From the NCBI GenBank assembly GCA_026398255.1, contig JAPLTG010000004.1, positions 22,310-86,309 on the forward strand: 64,000 nt of DNA. The letters run 5' to 3'. Position numbers and translations under genes: made by a program. The DNA is from Verrucomicrobiota bacterium. GTDB lineage: Bacteria > Verrucomicrobiota > Verrucomicrobiia > Chthoniobacterales > Terrimicrobiaceae. Of the stretch, positions 33,701 to 43,415 are shown one piece after another. Each line of letters opens with the position of its first letter. Within the stretch, counting starts at the first letter, position 1. Under the pieces are notes generated by a model. That model did not search any database. It was given only the letters and a program-made list of their open reading frames with translations, and was not told the DNA's origin.

Positions 33701-34086
33701 GATTCGAGGGAGGCCTTGTCATGCCCGGCGGTAAAGCCCGCCACGATCGGGGTTGCGAGTTTGGTGGTTGGGGGAGCGGGTTGTTTGTCGGCGCGCAGGC
33801 CAGCCCTGAGGCGGGAGAGAACCCGGTCGGCAGTCGCCATTGCCGGTGCGGGGTTTCTCGAGAATGCGTGGAGTTGCCCCCTCACGCCTTCGAAGGACAC
33901 AGGTTGATCGATCGGCGGTGGGGCAAAAAGTGACCACAAAAAAACAAGCAGGGCGGCGGCCGTGAGCAGGCTTCCCAAAACGGCAAGACACTTGAAAGCG
34001 GGCCAGCGTCGACCCCGGAGGTCGTGAAAAATGAAATTGTCCTCTTTCAGGGTGAGGGAAAAATTTGTGGGCCACAGAGTAGCCAT
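30754..34086 (-). CDS. Trifunctional membrane protein: GH18-like - polysaccharide deacetylase - GT2 synthase
   Basis: This 1110-residue fusion has, in order: a membrane helix (about 32-54); a GH18-like barrel (about 110-425) in which the catalytic DxxDxDWE motif reads GVLIDWQE, Gln225 replacing Glu; and a NodB-type polysaccharide deacetylase (about 490-690; D496/D497 in SITFDDGPDPDW, zinc ligands H547 and H551 in HSFTH). Membrane helices follow (about 725-755; QTIFFGFLIAASILVLLRTL), then a processive family 2 glycosyltransferase (LVVDDGSSDRTSEIV, FADADTQFD, QRFRWAFG) and C-terminal membrane helices. GT2 and CE4 activities together recall PgaC and PgaB, which make and deacetylate poly-N-acetylglucosamine. 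The product polymer is unknown. It is coupled to the GH26 gene. Confidence 0.9.
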   Translation of the reverse strand: MATLWPTNFSLTLKEDNFIFHDLRGRRWPAFKCLAVLGSLLTAAALLVFLWSLFAPPPIDQPVSFEGVRGQLHAFSRNPAPAMATADRVLSRLRAGLRADKQPAPPTTKLATPIVAGFTAGHDKASLESFKKNQHLLTHVCPEWLTLTDPSGDITKEEDSALEELASEGKWKLMPVLSNLSGDERVPEAVEALAFGDDSSRSAFVEKLAEKLTSAGAAGVLIDWQEVEQGADHEMGKLVSFVADELRRRGLQTWLCIVPDGAFLQWDFQNLAAHVDRFVMILHEETGSTDPAGAIVSLDWFQSWLDVIAQSASPAKWIVGIGVYGHDRTEGQIEAQEISFADAVSRAGNAGSDEVGSAGPSFNANFSYYFAGKSHEVWFPDAATFANQWNAIRSAKLGGIALNRLGFEDPGIWKIIASGEKNSAVALDTEVLGGYAVTSIGEGEVVNLDPTSFAGRRTFSQDAEGRISSRYVEFPAHPTLFRMGGHQPNRVSITFDDGPDPDWTPAILDILKERGVKAVFFVLGKNAELYPDLLRRIADEGHEIGNHSFTHANLRELPESLVKLELNATQRLIESLIGRSTALFRPPFNADAHPSDVGDLEPIRVAQSLGYMTVLENIDPCDWQEPPPEELLQRIKDQRASGNIILLHDSGGDRSSTVAALPMILDYLKERGDEVVPIGELVDIDRDGIMPPVHSNSNPVAFFASGAGFSFLRVLQTIFFGFLIAASILVLLRTLIVLILAIRHRSQSSPTPDPRLAVSILIPAFNEEKVISRTLQSLLASDYSGPMEILVVDDGSSDRTSEIVEAFSDARVRLIRQPNLGKSRALQNAVTHANSEIFIFADADTQFDREALRYLVGALENEKTGAVSGQARVGNPRTFAARCQEIEYLCNFNLDRRAYAAWNCITVVPGAISAIKREAIEAAGGISLDTLAEDTDLTLAIHRAGYRVEYAPQAVAFTEAPETFSQLARQRFRWAFGTIQCVWKHHDLVFNPRFRALGWFSLPSIWFFQVLLVALAPLIDLLFLQSLLMGHGSDILPYFLGFLLCDVALAVVAVSLEGLPARLALRIIPQRFLYRPLLSWVIWKSLLQAMRGAWVGWGKLPRSAAVPATS

Positions 34087-34178
34087 GGCTCTGGCGAAAA
34101 GCCAATGCGGAAGCGGATCGCGGAGCGCTCGAGCGGGTTTTGTTTGTCCAACACGGCTCCAATCCCGATGGTGGAGTC

Positions 34179-35177
34179 ATGGATTTGTATCACTCGTTTT
34201 TGCGCCCGCTGCTTTTCTGCCTGCCTGCCGAGGCCGCCCACAACCTCGCGCTACTGGGCCTCCGCGCCACGCCGCGTCTTGTTTTAAAAGGTGCCTTTGG
34301 CTCCGTGCCTCAGGATCCGGTGCGGCTTTTTGGGTTGAATTTTCCAAATCGCGTCGGCCTTGGCGCCGGGATGGATAAAAATGCTTCCGCCCTCGGCGCG
34401 TGGGCGGCGATGGGGTTCGGCTTCATCGAGGCGGGAACGGTCACCGCGCTCGCCCAGCCGGGAAACCCCAAGCCGCGCTGTTTCCGCTTCCCCACGCAAA
34501 GCGCGTTGATCAATCGCATGGGCTTCAACAACGCCGGCGCCAGCGTGATCGCCAAGCGGCTCGCAAAACTCAAATCCTCCCGCCGCTGGCCCTCCGTGCC
34601 AGTGGGCATCAACATCGGCAAGTCGAAGGTGACACCGAACGACCAAGCGGCCTCCGACTATGCGACGAGCTTCCGGCTTCTTCTGCCCTTCGGTGATTAC
34701 TTCACGATCAATGTCAGCTCGCCAAATACCCCCGAGCTCCGCGCCCTGCAGGAGCGCGACTCACTGGTTCGCATCATTCGCAGTCTGCGCGAGGTGAATG
34801 CCGCCAAGCCGGTGCTGGTAAAAATCGCGCCCGACCTCGATGAGGCCCAACTTGCCGAGATCGCCGATGTCGCCAACTCCGAAAACCTCGCCGGGCTTAT
34901 AGCCACCAACACCACGCTCGACCAAAGCGCCGTCCCGCCCGAGGCGCGACAGCAGGGCGGACTCAGTGGCGCCCCGCTCACCCGCCGCTCGACCGAGATT
35001 CTTAAAATCCTACGCCGCCACACCGCGCTCCCGATCATTGCTTCCGGCGGCGTGATGACTGGCGCGGATGCCCGCGAGAAAATCGATGCCGGCGCGAGCC
35101 TCGTTCAGCTTTATACGGGCTTCGTTTACTCAGGCCCCGCCTTGATCCGCGAGATCACTGCGTCGCTCGTCGCGTGA
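34179..35177 (+). CDS. pyrD: Dihydroorotate dehydrogenase (quinone), class 2
   Basis: This 332-residue FMN enzyme of pyrimidine synthesis oxidises dihydroorotate to orotate and passes electrons to quinone at the inner membrane. It has the class 2 N-terminal extension (MDLYHSFLRPLLFCLPAEAA) and NRVGLGAGMDKNASAL. The catalytic Ser region is YFTINVSSPNTPELRAL, the FMN-site motif IIASGGVMTGADAREKIDAG, and VQLYTGFVYSGP the phosphate loop. The ATG at 34179 is preferred over an in-frame TTG 39 bases upstream. It is divergent from the GT2 fusion gene and precedes rpsJ. Confidence 0.94.
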   Translation: MDLYHSFLRPLLFCLPAEAAHNLALLGLRATPRLVLKGAFGSVPQDPVRLFGLNFPNRVGLGAGMDKNASALGAWAAMGFGFIEAGTVTALAQPGNPKPRCFRFPTQSALINRMGFNNAGASVIAKRLAKLKSSRRWPSVPVGINIGKSKVTPNDQAASDYATSFRLLLPFGDYFTINVSSPNTPELRALQERDSLVRIIRSLREVNAAKPVLVKIAPDLDEAQLAEIADVANSENLAGLIATNTTLDQSAVPPEARQQGGLSGAPLTRRSTEILKILRRHTALPIIASGGVMTGADAREKIDAGASLVQLYTGFVYSGPALIREITASLVA

Positions 35178-35291
35178 GTTTTTTTCGCATTTCGCAAAAA
35201 CCTTCTTGCCTAAATAAGACGAATCCCTAACTTCCCACCTCCCGCCGAAAGTCGGGATTCCAAAAACAATCAACAGATCTTTTAACGAAAT

Positions 35292-35606
35292 ATGGCAGCA
35301 CCTGCACAAAAAATTCGAATCCGCCTGAAGGCATTCGACTATCGCATTCTCGACGCCTCGGCCTCTGAGATTGTGGAAACCGCGAAGCGCACCGGCTCGA
35401 AAGTCACGGGCCCAATCCCCCTTCCGACCCGCATCGAGCGTTTCACCGTCAACCGCTCCCCGCACGTTGACAAAAAATCCATGGATCAATTTGAGATCCG
35501 CACCCACAAGCGCCTCCTCGATATCGTCGAGCCCACTTCCAAAACCGTCGATGAACTCCGTAAGCTGAATCTCCCAGCCGGCGTCGACATCACCATCAAA
35601 ATCTAA
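35292..35606 (+). CDS. rpsJ: 30S ribosomal protein S10
   Basis: This 104-residue S10 protein has typical sequence ([60 protein letters not shown]). It is part of the small-subunit head and also NusB's partner in antitermination. There is no Shine-Dalgarno before the ATG (AACGAAAT), in keeping with many genes here. It is followed 5 bp later by rplC. In most bacteria it opens the long S10 operon, but here only two genes are present. Confidence 0.97.
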   Translation: MAAPAQKIRIRLKAFDYRILDASASEIVETAKRTGSKVTGPIPLPTRIERFTVNRSPHVDKKSMDQFEIRTHKRLLDIVEPTSKTVDELRKLNLPAGVDITIKI

Positions 35607-35611
35607 CCGCC

Positions 35612-36253
35612 ATGAGCATCGGACTACTCGGAAAAAAAATCGGCATGACCCGTATCTACGACGATAAAGGTCGTGTGACACCCGCCACCGTCATCGAAGC
35701 CGGCGGAAATCGCATTCTTCAGGTCAAGGCGACCGATAAGGAGGGCTACTCGGCCGTTCAAGTCGGCTACGGCGACCAAAAGCCCCAGCGTGTGGGCAAG
35801 GCCATGACCGGCCATTTCGCCAAAACCTCATCCACTCCCAAGCGCTTCATCCGCGAGTTCCGTCTTGCCGACGGAGCCGCCGCGCCCGAGTCCGTCGACC
35901 TTCCCGTCACCGGCTTCGAGGTCGGCCAGTTCGTGGATGTCATCGGCCAATCGAAGGGCAAAGGCTTCCAAGGCACGATCAAGAGGCACAATTTCCACGG
36001 TCAACCAATGACCCACGGTTCCACGATGCACCGCCGAAACGGCGCCATCGGCAACCGCTCCACTCCGGGCCGTGTTTGGAAAAACATGGGCATGCCCGGC
36101 CACATGGGTGATGAGCGTGTCACAGTCCAAAACCTCCGCGTGCTTCAAGTGCGTGGGGAAGAAGGTGTGATCATCGTCGCGGGAGCGATCCCCGGCGCGA
36201 AAGGCACCTTCGTCGTAGTCCGTCCTTCCAAAAAGAAAACGGTCAAAAAGTAA
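35612..36253 (+). CDS. rplC: 50S ribosomal protein L3
   Basis: This 213-residue L3 protein is an early assembly protein near the peptidyl transferase centre. It starts with SIGLLGKKIGMTRIYDDKGR and has the central GKGFQGTIKRHNFHGQPMTH and RTPGRVWKNMGMPGHMG-like loop (STPGRVWKNMGMPGHMGDER). The gene lies 5 bp after rpsJ. The usual next genes (rplD, rplW, rplB) are absent; a strong terminator follows at 36296-36329 and then convergent gltD. Confidence 0.97.
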   Translation: MSIGLLGKKIGMTRIYDDKGRVTPATVIEAGGNRILQVKATDKEGYSAVQVGYGDQKPQRVGKAMTGHFAKTSSTPKRFIREFRLADGAAAPESVDLPVTGFEVGQFVDVIGQSKGKGFQGTIKRHNFHGQPMTHGSTMHRRNGAIGNRSTPGRVWKNMGMPGHMGDERVTVQNLRVLQVRGEEGVIIVAGAIPGAKGTFVVVRPSKKKTVKK

Positions 36254-36295
36254 TTTCTAAAATTTCCCGGCCAAGTGGTTGGGTGTTTTCATAGC

Positions 36296-36329
36296 AAATG
36301 CCTGTGGGGGAAACCTCACAGGCATTTTT
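36296..36329 (+). terminator. Rho-independent terminator after rplC
   Basis: The arms aaatgcctgtg (36296-36306) and cacaggcattt (36317-36327) pair perfectly over 11 bp around a 10-nt loop and run into ttttt. It lies 43 bp after the rplC stop. It confirms that the rpsJ-rplC unit ends here. Confidence 0.9.
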
Positions 36330-36724
36330 GCTGCGAAGTAGCCAAGGAAATCGACACGGATTGGCCCTAATGGCTCTGTGTTCAAAAACTTCTTCCTACC
36401 GCACTTAATACCAAAATCCAACCGCTTTTGGACTTTTGGAATGTAGCGCAGGCGTCTCGCCTGCGTGGGTAAGTCATTCGATGTCAGGCGGGACGCCTGA
36501 CCTACATAAGCGCCTTCGAAAATCCACAAACATTGAGACAATCGGTATAAGCCATGGCTTGGAAAATTCGGAGTCCGAAGCGTGGCAAGGTGATGGTGCC
36601 TTGGAGGGTTTGCGCGTCCCGTATCATTCGCCCAGCGGCTTGCCACTGGGCGAGTGCTGCCAAATACCCAGAGTTAATTTAAAAAATGTAATCTGAGTGT
36701 GGCCCGCAATCGCTGCTTTTGAGG
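36330..36724. other. Gene-free gap between the rplC terminator and gltD
   Basis: No convincing coding frame is present in this 395-bp stretch. It holds the two-hairpin element at 36441-36509 and a third hairpin at 36628-36653, with arms tcgcccag and ctgggcga. The third hairpin may end gltD transcription from the other side, though no T-run is seen. The remainder shows nothing I can name. Confidence 0.6.
36441..36509. repeat. Two-hairpin REP-like element, copy 1 (caggcg-cgcctg family)
   Basis: The first hairpin has arms cgcaggcg (36447-36454) and cgcctgcg (36458-36465). The second has tcaggcg (36484-36490) and cgcctga (36494-36500). The outer words atgtag and ctacat close the element. A close relative lies at 54264-54330 at the end of deoA, so this is a dispersed family. 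Confidence 0.7.
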
Positions 36725-38218
36725 CTACGGTAGCTGGGTGCTGCCCATCAAGTGGCGGTCCACTTCACGGGCGGCGCCTCGGCCTTCATTGATCGCCCAC
36801 ACGACCAACGATTGTCCACGGCGGCAATCGCCAGCGGCGAAGACTTTCGGGATGTTCGTTGTGTATTTTTCGTGTTCGGCTTTGGCGTTGCTGCGGGCGT
36901 CGCGCTCGAGGCCTAGGGCTTCGAGGAGCGGTTGTTCAGGTCCGAGGAATCCCATGGCGAGCAGGACGAGGTCCGCAGGGACAACGCGCAGGCTGCCTTC
37001 GACATCCTTCGGCACGAATTGGCCTTGCTCGTTTTTCGCCCACTCGATGTTCACGATCTCGATGCCGGTGACTTCGCCGTTCGATCCCGTAACGAAACGC
37101 TTGGCGGTGACTTCGTATTTGCGCGGATCCTCACCTTGGACGGCGGCGGCTTCCTCTTGGCCGTAATCCATCTTGTAAACCTTCGGCCATTCGGGCCAGG
37201 GGTTGTTCGCCGCGCGGGCGAGAGGTGGCTTGGGCAGGATTTCGAGTTGGGTCACGGACTTGCAGCCGTGGCGGAGCGAGGTGCCGACGCAATCGGTGCC
37301 GGTGTCGCCACCGCCGATCACGACCACATTCTTGCCAATCGCATCGATTGGCGGGCGAACGCCATTCGGCGAGCCGTGAACGCGGAGGAAGCGGGTGTTT
37401 TCTGTGAGGAATTCCATCGCGAAATGGACTCCGGAGGACTCGCGGCCGGGGATCGGAAGGTCACGGGGCTTGGTGGCGCCGGTGCAGAGAACGACGGCGT
37501 CAAAATCAGAGACGAGCTTTTCGGCGGGAAGGTTTTTTCCAACCTCAACGCCGGTTTTGAAAACGATGCCCTCGTCCTCGAGGATTTTCACGCGGCGGTC
37601 GACGACCTTTTGCTTGTCGAGCTTCATGTTCGGGATGCCGTATTGGAGCAGGCCACCGATGCGGTCGGCGCGTTCGAGGACGGTGACATGATGCCCGGCC
37701 TTGTTGAGCTGGGCGGCGCAGGCGAGACCGGCGGGGCCGGAGCCAACGACGGCGACTTTGCGGTTCGTGCGAACCTCGGGCGGCTCGGGCACGACCCAAC
37801 CTTCTTCAAAGCCCTTGTCGATGATCGCAGCTTCGATCGTTTTGATCGCCACGGGCGGCTCGATGATGCCGAGCGTGCAGGAGCCTTCGCAAGGAGCGGG
37901 GCAGACGCGGCCGGTGAACTCGGGGAAGTTGTTCGTCTTGTGAAGGCGGTCGAGCGCTTCTCGCCAGAGGCCGCGGTAGACGAGGTCGTTCCACTCGGGA
38001 ATGAGGTTGTTGACCGGGCAGCCACTGGCCATGCCGGAGATCATTTTTCCGGTGTGGCAAAAGGGAATGCCGCAATCCATGCAGCGCGAGCCCTGGATTT
38101 TGAGTTTCTCCTCGGGCATGTGCTCGTGGAACTCGTCCCAGTTTTTGAGGCGCTGGCGTGGCGTGATGTCAGTGGCGACCTCGCGGTCGTATTCGATGAA
38201 TCCGGTTGGTTTTCCCAT
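36725..38218 (-). CDS. gltD: Glutamate synthase (NADPH) small subunit
   Basis: This 497-residue FAD/NADPH oxidoreductase subunit passes electrons from NADPH to GltB. N-terminal Cys clusters for two 4Fe-4S centres are visible ([22 protein letters not shown]). The FAD motif is [20 protein letters not shown] and the NADPH motif [14 protein letters not shown]. The C-terminal [20 protein letters not shown] is typical of the family. The gene follows gltB with a 3-bp gap, so both are made from one message. Convergent with rplC. Confidence 0.96.
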   Translation of the reverse strand: MGKPTGFIEYDREVATDITPRQRLKNWDEFHEHMPEEKLKIQGSRCMDCGIPFCHTGKMISGMASGCPVNNLIPEWNDLVYRGLWREALDRLHKTNNFPEFTGRVCPAPCEGSCTLGIIEPPVAIKTIEAAIIDKGFEEGWVVPEPPEVRTNRKVAVVGSGPAGLACAAQLNKAGHHVTVLERADRIGGLLQYGIPNMKLDKQKVVDRRVKILEDEGIVFKTGVEVGKNLPAEKLVSDFDAVVLCTGATKPRDLPIPGRESSGVHFAMEFLTENTRFLRVHGSPNGVRPPIDAIGKNVVVIGGGDTGTDCVGTSLRHGCKSVTQLEILPKPPLARAANNPWPEWPKVYKMDYGQEEAAAVQGEDPRKYEVTAKRFVTGSNGEVTGIEIVNIEWAKNEQGQFVPKDVEGSLRVVPADLVLLAMGFLGPEQPLLEALGLERDARSNAKAEHEKYTTNIPKVFAAGDCRRGQSLVVWAINEGRGAAREVDRHLMGSTQLP

Positions 38219-38221
38219 GGC

Positions 38222-41200
38222 TTAGTTTCCTCCCACACGCGAAATATCGCGCGAATTGGCTTCGAAAGCAGCATCGATGGCTTCCTCGCTGTCCAGGCCA
38301 TCGGCCTTGGCTTGGGCGAGTGCCTGAAGCACGCGTTTATAGTCGTGGGGGATGACCTTCACAAATTTCGGCAAAACATTTTTCCAGTCGGCGAGGATGG
38401 CCTTGCCGCGCTCGCTGCCGGTGTATTCGACATGGCGCTCGATGAGTTCGCGGAGTTCCTCGATCTCGGCGGGGTCTTCGAGTTTTTCGAGAGCCACCAT
38501 CGCCTTGTTGCAACGCTCCGAAGCGAAGTTGCCGGCTTCGTCGAGAATGTAGGCGATGCCGCCTGACATTCCCGCTGCGAAGTTGCGTCCAGTATTTCCG
38601 AGAACGACCACGCGGCCGCCGGTCATGTATTCACAACCATGGTCGCCGAGACCTTCGACGACGGTATTCACGCCGGAATTGCGGACGCCAAAACGCTCGC
38701 CAGCCATGCCGCGCAGGAAAACCTCGCCGCGGGTGGCGCCGTAGAGGGCGACATTGCCGCAAATGATGTTTTCCTCGGCTTTGAAGGTGGAACCTTTCGG
38801 CGGATAAAGAACGATGCGGCCGCCGCTAAGGCCCTTGCCGAGGTAGTCGTTCGTGTCGCCCTCGAGCTCGATCGTCATGCCGTGGGGCATGAACGCGCCG
38901 AGACTTTGGCCCGAGCTGCCTTGGAAGTGGAGATGGATCGTATCGGCGGGCAAACCGGCGGCGCCATGCTTGCGAGTGACCTCGTTGCCGATAATCGTGC
39001 CGACGACGCGGTTGATGTTTTTCACCGGCAGGGTCGCACGGACTTTCTCGCCGCGTTCGAGGGCGGGCTTGCAGATTTCCATGAGCACCGTCATGTCGAG
39101 CGATTTGGCGATGCCGTGATCCTGCTCGAGTTGGCAGTAGCGGCCGACCTCGGGGCCGACGGGCGGCGAGTAGAGGAGCGGCGAGAGGTCGAGGCCACGG
39201 GCTTTCCAGTGGTCGACGGCCTTGCGGGATTCGAGTTTATCGACGCGGCCGACCATTTCCTGAACGGTGCGGAAGCCGAGTTCCGCCATGATCTCGCGGA
39301 GTTCCTGCGCGATGAAGCGCATGAAGTTCACGGCATGGGCGGGATCGCCGGTGAAGTTTTTGCGGAGTTCGGGATTCTGCGTGGCCACGCCCACCGGGCA
39401 GGTGTTTTTGTGGCAAACGCGCATCATGATGCAACCGAGCGTGACGAGCGGCGCGGTGGCGAAACCGAATTCCTCGGCGCCTAGGAGCGCGGCGATGGCG
39501 ACATCGCGGCCTGTCTTGAGCTGACCATCGGTCTCCACTGCGATACGGCTGCGAAGGTTGTTCAAAACCAGGGTTTGGTGGGTCTCGGCGAGACCGAGTT
39601 CCCACGGCATTCCCGCGTGCTTGATGCTCGAGAGCGGCGAGGCACCAGTTCCTCCGTCGAAACCGCTGATGAGAACCACATCCGCATGGGCCTTGGCAAC
39701 GCCGGCCGCAATCGTGCCGACGCCAACTTCGGAGACGAGTTTCACCGAAATGCGTGCGGCGCGGTTGGCGTTTTTGAGGTCGTGTATGAGTTCCGCCAAG
39801 TCCTCGATCGAGTAGATGTCATGGTGCGGTGGCGGCGAAATGAGGCCGACGCCGGGTGTGGTGCCGCGGGTTTTGGCAATCGAAGGATTAACCTTGTTTC
39901 CAGGGAGTTCACCGCCCTCGCCAGGCTTCGCACCCTGTGCCATCTTGATTTGGATTTCGCGGGCGTTGGTGAGGTAGTGGGAGGTGACACCGAAGCGGCC
40001 GGAGGCGACCTGCTTGATGGCGGAGTTCATCGAATCACCGTTTTCCGACCAAGTGAAACGCTCGGGGTCTTCGCCACCTTCGCCGGTGTTTGATTTTCCG
40101 CCGAGGCGGTTCATCGCGATGGCGAGCGCTTCGTGGGCTTCCTTCGAGATCGAGCCGTAGCTCATCGCGCCGGTTTTGAAACGGCGGACGATTTGTTCCA
40201 CAGTCTCCACCTCATCGATCGGGACGGGCGTTGTTTTTTTGAACTGAAGCATCCCGCGCAGGGTGAAGTGGTGTTTCTCCTGCTCGTTCACCAGCGCCGA
40301 GTATTTCTTAAAAATCGCGAAGTCAGCGGTGCGGACGGCTTTTTGGAGTGAGTGGATCGTTTCGGGATTGAAAAGATGCTGCTCACCGTCGCTGCGCCAC
40401 TGGTAGTCGCCGCCGGGGTCGAGCGTGGGGTTGACCACTTCGCCGATCGGGTAGGCGCGGCGGTGGCGGCGGAAAAGCTCCTCGCCGATCTCCTTGAGGC
40501 CGATACCCTCGACGCGGGACGGGGTCCAGCAGAAGTATTTGTCCACAACCGAGTGGTTGAGGCCGACGGCTTCGAAAATCTGCGCGCCGCGGTAGCTCTT
40601 GACCGTGGAAATTCCCATCTTGGCCATGGTCTTCACGACGCCTTTCACAGAAGCCTTGATGAAATTTTTGACCGCTTTTTTGTGATCCACGCCCTGGAGC
40701 ATTCCCTGACGGATCATGTCGTCGAGCGATTCGAAGGCGAGGTAGGGGTTGATGGCGCTGATGCCGTAGCCGAGCAGGAGGGCGAAGTGGTGAACCTCGC
40801 GGGGTTCGCCGGACTCGAGCACGAAGCTGGCCTTCGTGCGGGTGCCGTTGCGGATGAGGTGGTGGTGCAGACCGGCCACCGCGAGAAGCGCGGGGATGGC
40901 GACATGGTCTTTATCCACGCCGCGATCGCTGAGGATGATGATGTTTTTTCCTTCCGCGAGGGCCTTGTCGGAATCGGCGAAAAGGGTTTCCAGCGCCTGC
41001 TCAAGCGCGCCCGGGCCGGCCGAGGCCTCGAAAAGAATCGGGATGGTGACGGGACGGAAATTCTTTGTGTCCACATGCCGGATTTGCTCAAGGGCGGAAT
41101 TGTCGATGATCGGCTCGTCGAGCTTGATCATGCGGCAGCTCTCGGGCGTGGGGTCGAGGAGGTTGGCCTCGGAACCCAGCATCGTCGTGGTCGCGGTGAC

Positions 41201-42829
41201 GATTTCCTCGCGGATCGGATCGATCGGCGGGTTGGTGACCTGCGCGAAGAGTTGCTTGAAGTAGTTATAGAGAAGAACCGGCTTGTCGGATAGCACCGCA
41301 AGCGGGGTGTCGGTGCCCATCGAGCCGATGGGCTGAACGCCATCCCGGGCCATGGGGCCGAGGATCACGCGCTGGTCTTCAAAGGTGTAACCAAACGCCT
41401 GCTGGCGCTGGAGGATCGTCTCGTGATCCGGCAGGTATTCGGCTGGCGGCTTGGGCAGGTCCGTGAGCAGGACATGGTTTTGATCGAGCCACTGACGGTA
41501 GGGGTGCTCGTGGATGATTTCGTTTTTGATCTCCTCGTCGGAAATGATGCGGCCCTTCGAGGTATCGACCAGGAACATGCGGCCAGGCTGAATCCGGCCT
41601 TTTTGCTCGATGCGCTCAGGAGCAATCGGGAGAACGCCGGTTTCAGAGGCCATGATGACGAGGCCGTCTTTTGTGACCCAATAACGCGAGGGGCGAAGGC
41701 CGTTGCGGTCGAGAGTGGCGCCGATGACTGTGCCGTCGGTAAATGCCACGGATGCCGGGCCGTCCCAGGGCTCCATGAGGCAGGAGTGGTATTCGTAGAA
41801 CGCGCGCTTGTCGTCGGGCATGTTCTCGTTCAGCTCCCAGGGCTCGGGAATCATCATCATCACGGCGTGTGGCAACGAGCGGCCGGAGAGGGTGAGAAGC
41901 TCGAGGCAGTTATCGAACATCGACGAATCGGAGCCGTTGCTATTAATGACCGGCAGGATTTTTTTGATGTCGTCGCCGAAGACTTTGCTGGAAAGCCGAG
42001 CCTCGCGGGCGCGCATCCAATTCACATTTCCGCGCAGGGTGTTGATCTCGCCGTTGTGCGCGATAAAGCGGTAGGGGTGCGAGCGGTCCCAGCTCGGGAA
42101 GGTGTTCGTCGAAAAGCGCGAGTGGACGAGGCCGATGGCGGACTCGAAATCCTCGGCTTTGAGGTCGAGAAAATAGCGGTCCACCTGCTCGGGCATGAGC
42201 ATGCCCTTGTAGATCATGGTGCGGCTGGAAAGGCTCGGGATATACCAGATCGGATCCATGCCGGCGCCGCGGATCGCGTGGTGCGCGCGCTTGCGGATGA
42301 TGAAAAGCTGGCGCTCGAAATCGAGCACATCGGTGCAGCCGGTTTTGCGCTCGAGGAAGACCTGGCGCATCCGGGGCTCGCTCGCGAGAGCGGTGGCGCC
42401 CAGCATCGAGTTGTCCACGGCCAGTTCGCGCCAACCGAGGATCGAGAGACCCTGCTCGGCGGCGATTTTTTCAAAAGCCTCTTGCGCGGCCTTGGCCTCG
42501 GACTCCTCGGGCGAGGCGAAAACCACACCCGCGCCGTATTTTCCAAACTCGGGAAGCGTGATGCCCTGTTCCGCACAGGCGCGGCGGAGGAATTTGTCGG
42601 GCATCTGCGTGAGGATGCCGGCTCCGTCGCCGGTGTTGTGCTCGGCGCCGACCGCTCCGCGGTGGTCGAGATTCAGCAAAATGGTCAACGCGTCCTTGAC
42701 GATCGTGTGCGATTTTCGGCCATGGATGTCTACGATGAAGCCGACGCCGCAGGCGTCATGCTCGAATGCCGGATCGTAAAGGCCCTGCTTGGGAGGCAGG
42801 CCGGTGAGGCGCTTTTTTTTGTTTTCCAT
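38222..42829 (-). CDS. gltB: Glutamate synthase (NADPH) large subunit
   Basis: This 1535-residue enzyme makes glutamate from glutamine and 2-oxoglutarate. A 26-residue propeptide precedes the catalytic Cys27 ([14 protein letters not shown]) of the class II glutaminase domain. The central and FMN-binding domains (about 800-1200; [36 protein letters not shown]) follow. The 3Fe-4S ligands are in [15 protein letters not shown]. The C-terminal beta-helix (about 1260-1500; [31 protein letters not shown]) completes the fold. It forms an operon with gltD and is central to ammonia assimilation. The 145-bp gap upstream, before sufU, holds no feature I can name. Confidence 0.97.
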   Translation of the reverse strand: MENKKKRLTGLPPKQGLYDPAFEHDACGVGFIVDIHGRKSHTIVKDALTILLNLDHRGAVGAEHNTGDGAGILTQMPDKFLRRACAEQGITLPEFGKYGAGVVFASPEESEAKAAQEAFEKIAAEQGLSILGWRELAVDNSMLGATALASEPRMRQVFLERKTGCTDVLDFERQLFIIRKRAHHAIRGAGMDPIWYIPSLSSRTMIYKGMLMPEQVDRYFLDLKAEDFESAIGLVHSRFSTNTFPSWDRSHPYRFIAHNGEINTLRGNVNWMRAREARLSSKVFGDDIKKILPVINSNGSDSSMFDNCLELLTLSGRSLPHAVMMMIPEPWELNENMPDDKRAFYEYHSCLMEPWDGPASVAFTDGTVIGATLDRNGLRPSRYWVTKDGLVIMASETGVLPIAPERIEQKGRIQPGRMFLVDTSKGRIISDEEIKNEIIHEHPYRQWLDQNHVLLTDLPKPPAEYLPDHETILQRQQAFGYTFEDQRVILGPMARDGVQPIGSMGTDTPLAVLSDKPVLLYNYFKQLFAQVTNPPIDPIREEIVTATTTMLGSEANLLDPTPESCRMIKLDEPIIDNSALEQIRHVDTKNFRPVTIPILFEASAGPGALEQALETLFADSDKALAEGKNIIILSDRGVDKDHVAIPALLAVAGLHHHLIRNGTRTKASFVLESGEPREVHHFALLLGYGISAINPYLAFESLDDMIRQGMLQGVDHKKAVKNFIKASVKGVVKTMAKMGISTVKSYRGAQIFEAVGLNHSVVDKYFCWTPSRVEGIGLKEIGEELFRRHRRAYPIGEVVNPTLDPGGDYQWRSDGEQHLFNPETIHSLQKAVRTADFAIFKKYSALVNEQEKHHFTLRGMLQFKKTTPVPIDEVETVEQIVRRFKTGAMSYGSISKEAHEALAIAMNRLGGKSNTGEGGEDPERFTWSENGDSMNSAIKQVASGRFGVTSHYLTNAREIQIKMAQGAKPGEGGELPGNKVNPSIAKTRGTTPGVGLISPPPHHDIYSIEDLAELIHDLKNANRAARISVKLVSEVGVGTIAAGVAKAHADVVLISGFDGGTGASPLSSIKHAGMPWELGLAETHQTLVLNNLRSRIAVETDGQLKTGRDVAIAALLGAEEFGFATAPLVTLGCIMMRVCHKNTCPVGVATQNPELRKNFTGDPAHAVNFMRFIAQELREIMAELGFRTVQEMVGRVDKLESRKAVDHWKARGLDLSPLLYSPPVGPEVGRYCQLEQDHGIAKSLDMTVLMEICKPALERGEKVRATLPVKNINRVVGTIIGNEVTRKHGAAGLPADTIHLHFQGSSGQSLGAFMPHGMTIELEGDTNDYLGKGLSGGRIVLYPPKGSTFKAEENIICGNVALYGATRGEVFLRGMAGERFGVRNSGVNTVVEGLGDHGCEYMTGGRVVVLGNTGRNFAAGMSGGIAYILDEAGNFASERCNKAMVALEKLEDPAEIEELRELIERHVEYTGSERGKAILADWKNVLPKFVKVIPHDYKRVLQALAQAKADGLDSEEAIDAAFEANSRDISRVGGN

Positions 42830-42974
42830 GGTTTCCTTAAGTTAATCCCTTGCCCGCTCCGCCGAAGGGCGTGTCCAACGGGTCTTCGCAGCAAGCGGGG
42901 AAAATTACCCCTCCTCGGCAAAATCGCACAATCGTTTTTTGATGATTTTTTAGGGGCCGGAAAAATCGGCGGTC

Positions 42975-43415
42975 TCAGCTCGGCGAGACGGAGCCCTCGC
43001 GGATGGCAGCGGAGAAGGTTTCCCAAGCCAGCGTCGCGCATTTCACGCGCTGCGGGAAACGGTGCACGGCTCCGAGCGCGCGCAGGGCGGTGAGGCTTTC
43101 GATGGCAGGCGCCACCTCACCAGTGGTGGCGAGTTTGCGAAAGTCTCCCGCAAGAGCGCCAGCCTCTTCCGATTTCAAGCCCGTCACGGCACCGGTCATG
43201 AGCGACCCCGACGCCGTGCAAATCGCGCACGCGCTCGCCTGGAAACGCACGGCCTCGAGCTTGTCATCCACGATCCGCAGCTCGACCGAAAGCTCGTCGC
43301 CGCAAAGCGCATTGTGGCCATCGGCGCGGTGGGTGGGATTTTCGAGCGGGCCGTGGTTGCGCGGGCGCCGCGAGTGCTGGAGCAAAATCTCCTGATAAAG
43401 TTCGTCCGTGTTCAT
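42975..43415 (-). CDS. sufU: Fe-S cluster assembly protein SufU
   Basis: This 146-residue protein of the SufU/IscU family has Cys38 in ALCGDELSVEL, Cys63 and Cys66 in CAICTASGSLM, and a later Cys in RVKCATLAWET. The extra spacing between the second and third Cys regions fits SufU rather than IscU. SufU is a zinc-dependent sulfur acceptor that activates SufS. The ATG overlaps the sufS stop by 4 bp (ATGA). sufBCD are not in the window. Confidence 0.93.
   Translation of the reverse strand: MNTDELYQEILLQHSRRPRNHGPLENPTHRADGHNALCGDELSVELRIVDDKLEAVRFQASACAICTASGSLMTGAVTGLKSEEAGALAGDFRKLATTGEVAPAIESLTALRALGAVHRFPQRVKCATLAWETFSAAIREGSVSPS

Noticed and set aside
35221..35260. Hairpin gaatccc/gggattc in the rpsJ leader, considered as an L4-type or other riboregulator
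   Set aside because: The stem is only 7 bp with a 26-nt loop and has no partner structure; it may be chance.
42830..42974. Possible riboswitch upstream of gltB
   Set aside because: No recognisable aptamer core such as a glutamine riboswitch was found in the 145-bp gap.
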